A stretch of DNA of 64,000 nucleotides from Lunularia cruciata. Its lineage: Eukaryota; Streptophyta; Marchantiopsida; Lunulariales; Lunulariaceae. Below are positions 60,993-64,000 of the stretch, in pieces. Position numbers and translations under genes: made by a program. The notes below the pieces were generated by a model, which was not told the origin of the DNA, did not search any database, and worked only from the letters and a program-made list of their open reading frames with translations. The stretch spans positions 22,942,501-23,006,500 of the forward strand of contig OX419761.1 of NCBI GenBank assembly GCA_948567375.1, read 5' to 3'. The first letter of the stretch is position 1. Each line of letters starts with the position of its first letter.

Positions 60993-62092
60993 ATGCTCAC
61001 TTGGATGAACTCCAAGTAGAGCAATATCACTAGTAACCATTGGTTGTGTTCTAAGAATACCATGCCCACTTGGTCCATCATCCCTAACATGTGCTTGAAT
61101 TGTCTTGATAGGCATAGACCTCACAAGTGTCCAAGTAGTGATGCATATCAAGCATATCCTACATTGCTCAACCAATCCAAGGCTCACAACCCAAGTCAAA
61201 CAATTCAGGTCCTGAATTAAGACATTGACATCCAACTTGATGCTTGGGTGCCTCTAACACTACTAAAATAGCGGTAATATTGGTACAATAACCCATTTCT
61301 CTCTTTCTCTCATTGACATTGGGCTCTACCAATTTTTGTGATGGTGAGTCCCAAACAAACAAGTGCAAGACCTCTCTCTCAAAAAGCATGTAAGCTTAAG
61401 AAACTCACAAGTGTAGGTAAAATGGCTCTATGTTGTTTAAAAAGGTTCACCAATTCCATAATTGACCTTTCAACTACTACCACTATTTGAGATTGACACC
61501 CAATATCCAAAATATCATCAACAACAAGGTGGGTAGCCATTAAATCCCATTATAGGCACACTATAAAACTCTCTAGGTAAGAGGTTTATCTATCAAAGAC
61601 AAAGATAATGAGTCCATGATCCAACTTTGGTAACATCTATTAATATGGTAGGTCTCATCTAAGAATGACTTGATGTGTACTTGCTACTACTTGTGTGCAA
61701 GAATCACCCATCAAAGGGACATTCTACAAAATGTAGGATGGAGAAACAGCTTGATGAACTTAGAGATGTCATAATATATGTAACATTGTCCAAATCACAC
61801 TAGAACAAGGATCCTCTAGACCTTGACCTTTGCCAACATGGGTATGTCCCTAACATGACCATCCAAAAATCACCAAATGAATGGAACCATAACTCTCTAC
61901 ATCTTCCAACCCCAGCAAAGAAATGTCTAGTGGTAGGATAACTCCTAATTGTTGATACTGATAATAACTCAAGATACCAATAGGCAAAGTGTGCCACATG
62001 ATATAAAAGGACTCACCTACAATCTCATCTCTTTCCACAAGCAAGTACCTCTAAACCCATAAAATTCATAAAGTTGCATGTATTACCACAAT
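60993..62092 (-). pseudogene. GYP-B segment upstream of RT (protease and linker region), broken
   Basis: On - this continues out of CHR-3 towards the RT at 57240. Readable pieces include a Leu/Val-rich stretch near 61980-61800, LFVWDSPSQKLVEPNVNERKRE at about 61370-61300, and GHGILRTQPMVTSDIALLGV at about 61060-61000. The last continues in frame across DEL-1 into HPSEHGLLGLHPWST. A protease active-site motif was not found, so its assignment rests on position. The segment is cut at 62092 by CHR-3. Confidence 0.45.
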
Positions 62093-62577
62093 TGTAAAAG
62101 ACCAAGTAGAGAAATAAGAGAATGTAAGATCAAAGTGAAAGATCACATTGGGACTCTTGAATGAAGGAAACTCTAAATGCCTAGAATGAGCTTGGGATTT
62201 GGTATTTATAAAAAAATATACAAGGCTCTTGAGAAAATTCCCAAGAAGCTTCCTAAAAGCTACCTTCTTAGAGTGCAAGTTAAGTTAATTGAGAAGCTTC
62301 CTTTTAGAAGTTTTCAACTTGGCATGAAAGCTAAGCTAGTTGGGAAACTTCCCAAAATGTTTCTTTCAAGAAGCCATCTACTTGGCATGCAAGCTAAGCT
62401 AGCCAAGAGCTTCCCAAGAAGCTTCCTCCTAGAAGTCATCACTTGATATACACATTAACCAATATTTGGGAAGTACCCTAGATGCTTCTAGAATATTCTT
62501 ATAATTCTTGGCTAATTTGGACTCTTTGCTACTTTTTTATTCTTGACTAACTTGTTTGTAAACTCCATATTGTTACA
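62093..62577 (-). repeat. CHR-3 3' LTR
   Basis: 485 bp of the same LTR family as CHR-1 and CHR-2. GAAGCTTC modules are present but fewer and more mutated than in CHR-1, for example GAAACTTCCC in place of GAAGCTTCCC. Confidence 0.85.
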
Positions 62578-64000
62578 GATTCCCATTGCTAGTTGGTGAT
62601 ATCCTCATCACCATAGAAGCTTCAAACTCTTGGATGGACATTTGTGCATTGTGGAGATGAGAAAGATACCCCTAAGTGGCATTGTGAATGAGATACCCTT
62701 TCCAATGGATTTTGTACTCAGTATGTTGTTGGCAACCATGTTGAATGTATCCATGTGAAAGGATACAATCAACTTCATACTCCTCATGATTGTTGATAGG
62801 GATAGGGAAGGAGGAGGTTGGACACAAATAGAAAAGGAAGATGGATTAGAAACAAAGAGTTTTAACTTGGAAATATGAAAGATTGGATGGATTTGCCTAT
62901 GACAAGGCAAAGCAAGGTGATAAGCAACAAGAGAAATGATTTGGGTGACATTAGATGGACCTATCCAATTAGGAGAAAGTTCAAGAACTTGGGTACCAAG
63001 TGGGAGGGGTACATTACTAGAAGAAAGCATGAACTTATCACTAAGTTGAAAAGTGAGATCAAGATGATGTTGATCCACGTATTGCTTTTGATGATTTTGA
63101 GCAACAAGAAGATGGGATTTGGGTTGTTGTAAGGAGTGGGATATTGTATTCAAGAAGGTGGAAGTATGAAGAATATGAGATGGAGGAGGAACAAGAAGGG
63201 AATTTGGAACAAGTGGGTCTTGGCCAAAATTAAGGAAGAAGGAAGAAAATCCAGTGCTTGCTTGCTTGTTTGGAGTTATTGTAAGCAAACTCAATAGCTA
63301 TAAGGCATTCATCCCAATTATTATAGTGAATGTTGATAAAGGCACAAAGTATATCCTCTAAGGTTCAAAAATATATCCTCTTAGGTTCAATTCATATGTT
63401 TAGTTTGCGCATCAATTTGAGGATGTTAAGTAGTGGACAAAGAAAGCTTGGTGCCAAGTGGCTTAAAGAGTGTTTGCCAAAGTTTACCAATGAATCAAGG
63501 ATCATGGTTGGAGATGAGTACACAAGGTATCCCATGATGCTTGAAGACATTGTCAGAGTAGATCTGGGCCAGTGTCAGAGTAGATCTGGGCCAGTGCCAG
63601 AGCATCCATTGTATCAAACATTGGTGCCAATTGGATTTGCTTACTAAGCTTATTAACAAAAACCACAATTAATGCATGAACTTGTTTTGTCTTTGGCAAG
63701 GATATGATGAGATCTAAGCTTATGTGTTCCCATCAAGCAAATGGGATAGTAAGTTGTTGAAGGAGTTCACTCAGCTTTTGGTTACTGGTCTTGTTGCATA
63801 AGCAACTCTCACAAAATTGGACAAACTCTCAAACCTCTTGTGCCATGTGGGCCACCACCATTGGCATTCTAGGGTACCAAAGTCTTATCCACACCCATAT
63901 GACTAGTGGTTGGTAAGTCATGGGTTTCTTGAAGGAACACAAGTCATAGATCACCCTTGGCTAGAACATAGATATGATTCTCATAGAATAGAAGGCCTTC
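62093..64000 (-). mobile_element. CHR-3: third chromovirus, runs off the window
   Basis: Starts with a 3' LTR at 62093-62577 (TGTAAAAG...TTGTTACA as read on +). It continues on - with the degenerate chromodomain region, the integrase C-terminus (LSPNWIGPSNVTQIISLVAYHLALP, 62608-63294) and the integrase core to the window edge. The Trp codon of the NWDEC block, which is a stop in CHR-1 and CHR-2, is intact here (near 63315). Frameshifts are common. Short duplications lie at 63556-63600 (a 23-bp unit around GTCAGAGTAGATCTGGGCC) and 63348-63395. The 5' LTR and target duplication lie outside. Confidence 0.85.

Overview
This is nuclear DNA of a land plant. The evidence is GT-AG introns, Ty3/gypsy chromoviruses primed by initiator tRNA-Met, a non-LTR retroelement, an Athila/Tat-style tRNA-Asp primer site, and one candidate meiotic plant gene. 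The types of gypsy and non-LTR elements make me lean towards a seedless lineage (bryophyte, lycophyte or fern), but that is inference. There are no bacterial features, CRISPR arrays, or tRNA or rRNA genes that I can support.

Layout. 1-14.8 kb: gene-poor, with no recognisable protein, but containing two inverted-repeat (MITE-like) structures and a palindrome. 14.85-18.0 kb: a decayed non-LTR retrotransposon on +. 18.0-26.8 kb: AT-rich at first, with a pair of perfect hairpins at 21.4 kb, then unrecognised sequence. 26.9-33.6 kb: the only convincing genic block. It has a (GA)n(GT)n tract, a 309-codon open frame, and a multi-exon gene on + (29510-32063). The phase-consistent exon chain of that gene resembles meiotic topoisomerase VIB-like protein (MTOPVIB). 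36.7-37.4 kb: a 5'-truncated sibling of the non-LTR element.

38.1-64 kb: a nest of LTR retrotransposons. GYP-A (+; LTR-like repeat at 38.1 kb, leader, gag at 46.3-47.4 kb) is interrupted by CHR-1, a nearly complete chromovirus on - (40445-46071) with an exact TTGAA target duplication and LTRs about 97% alike. A second chromovirus, CHR-2, is split into two oppositely oriented halves (47415-49649 and 52006-56093). GYP-B, a second gypsy element whose pol ends in a PHD finger, is split in its RT/RNase H region at exactly the same two points. One 6.4 kb inversion between 5-bp inverted microhomologies (TGATA/TATCA) explains both splits. Smaller insertions complete the nest: a solo LTR inside CHR-2, an internally deleted element of the same LTR family (DEL-1, 57350-60987) inside GYP-B, and a third chromovirus CHR-3 (62093 to the window end).

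All retroelement reading frames carry stops or frameshifts, so nothing here looks autonomous now. The chromovirus LTRs carry dense GAAnnTTC modules just upstream of a TATA box. This is the layout of a heat-shock-responsive promoter and is the most testable functional prediction in the window.
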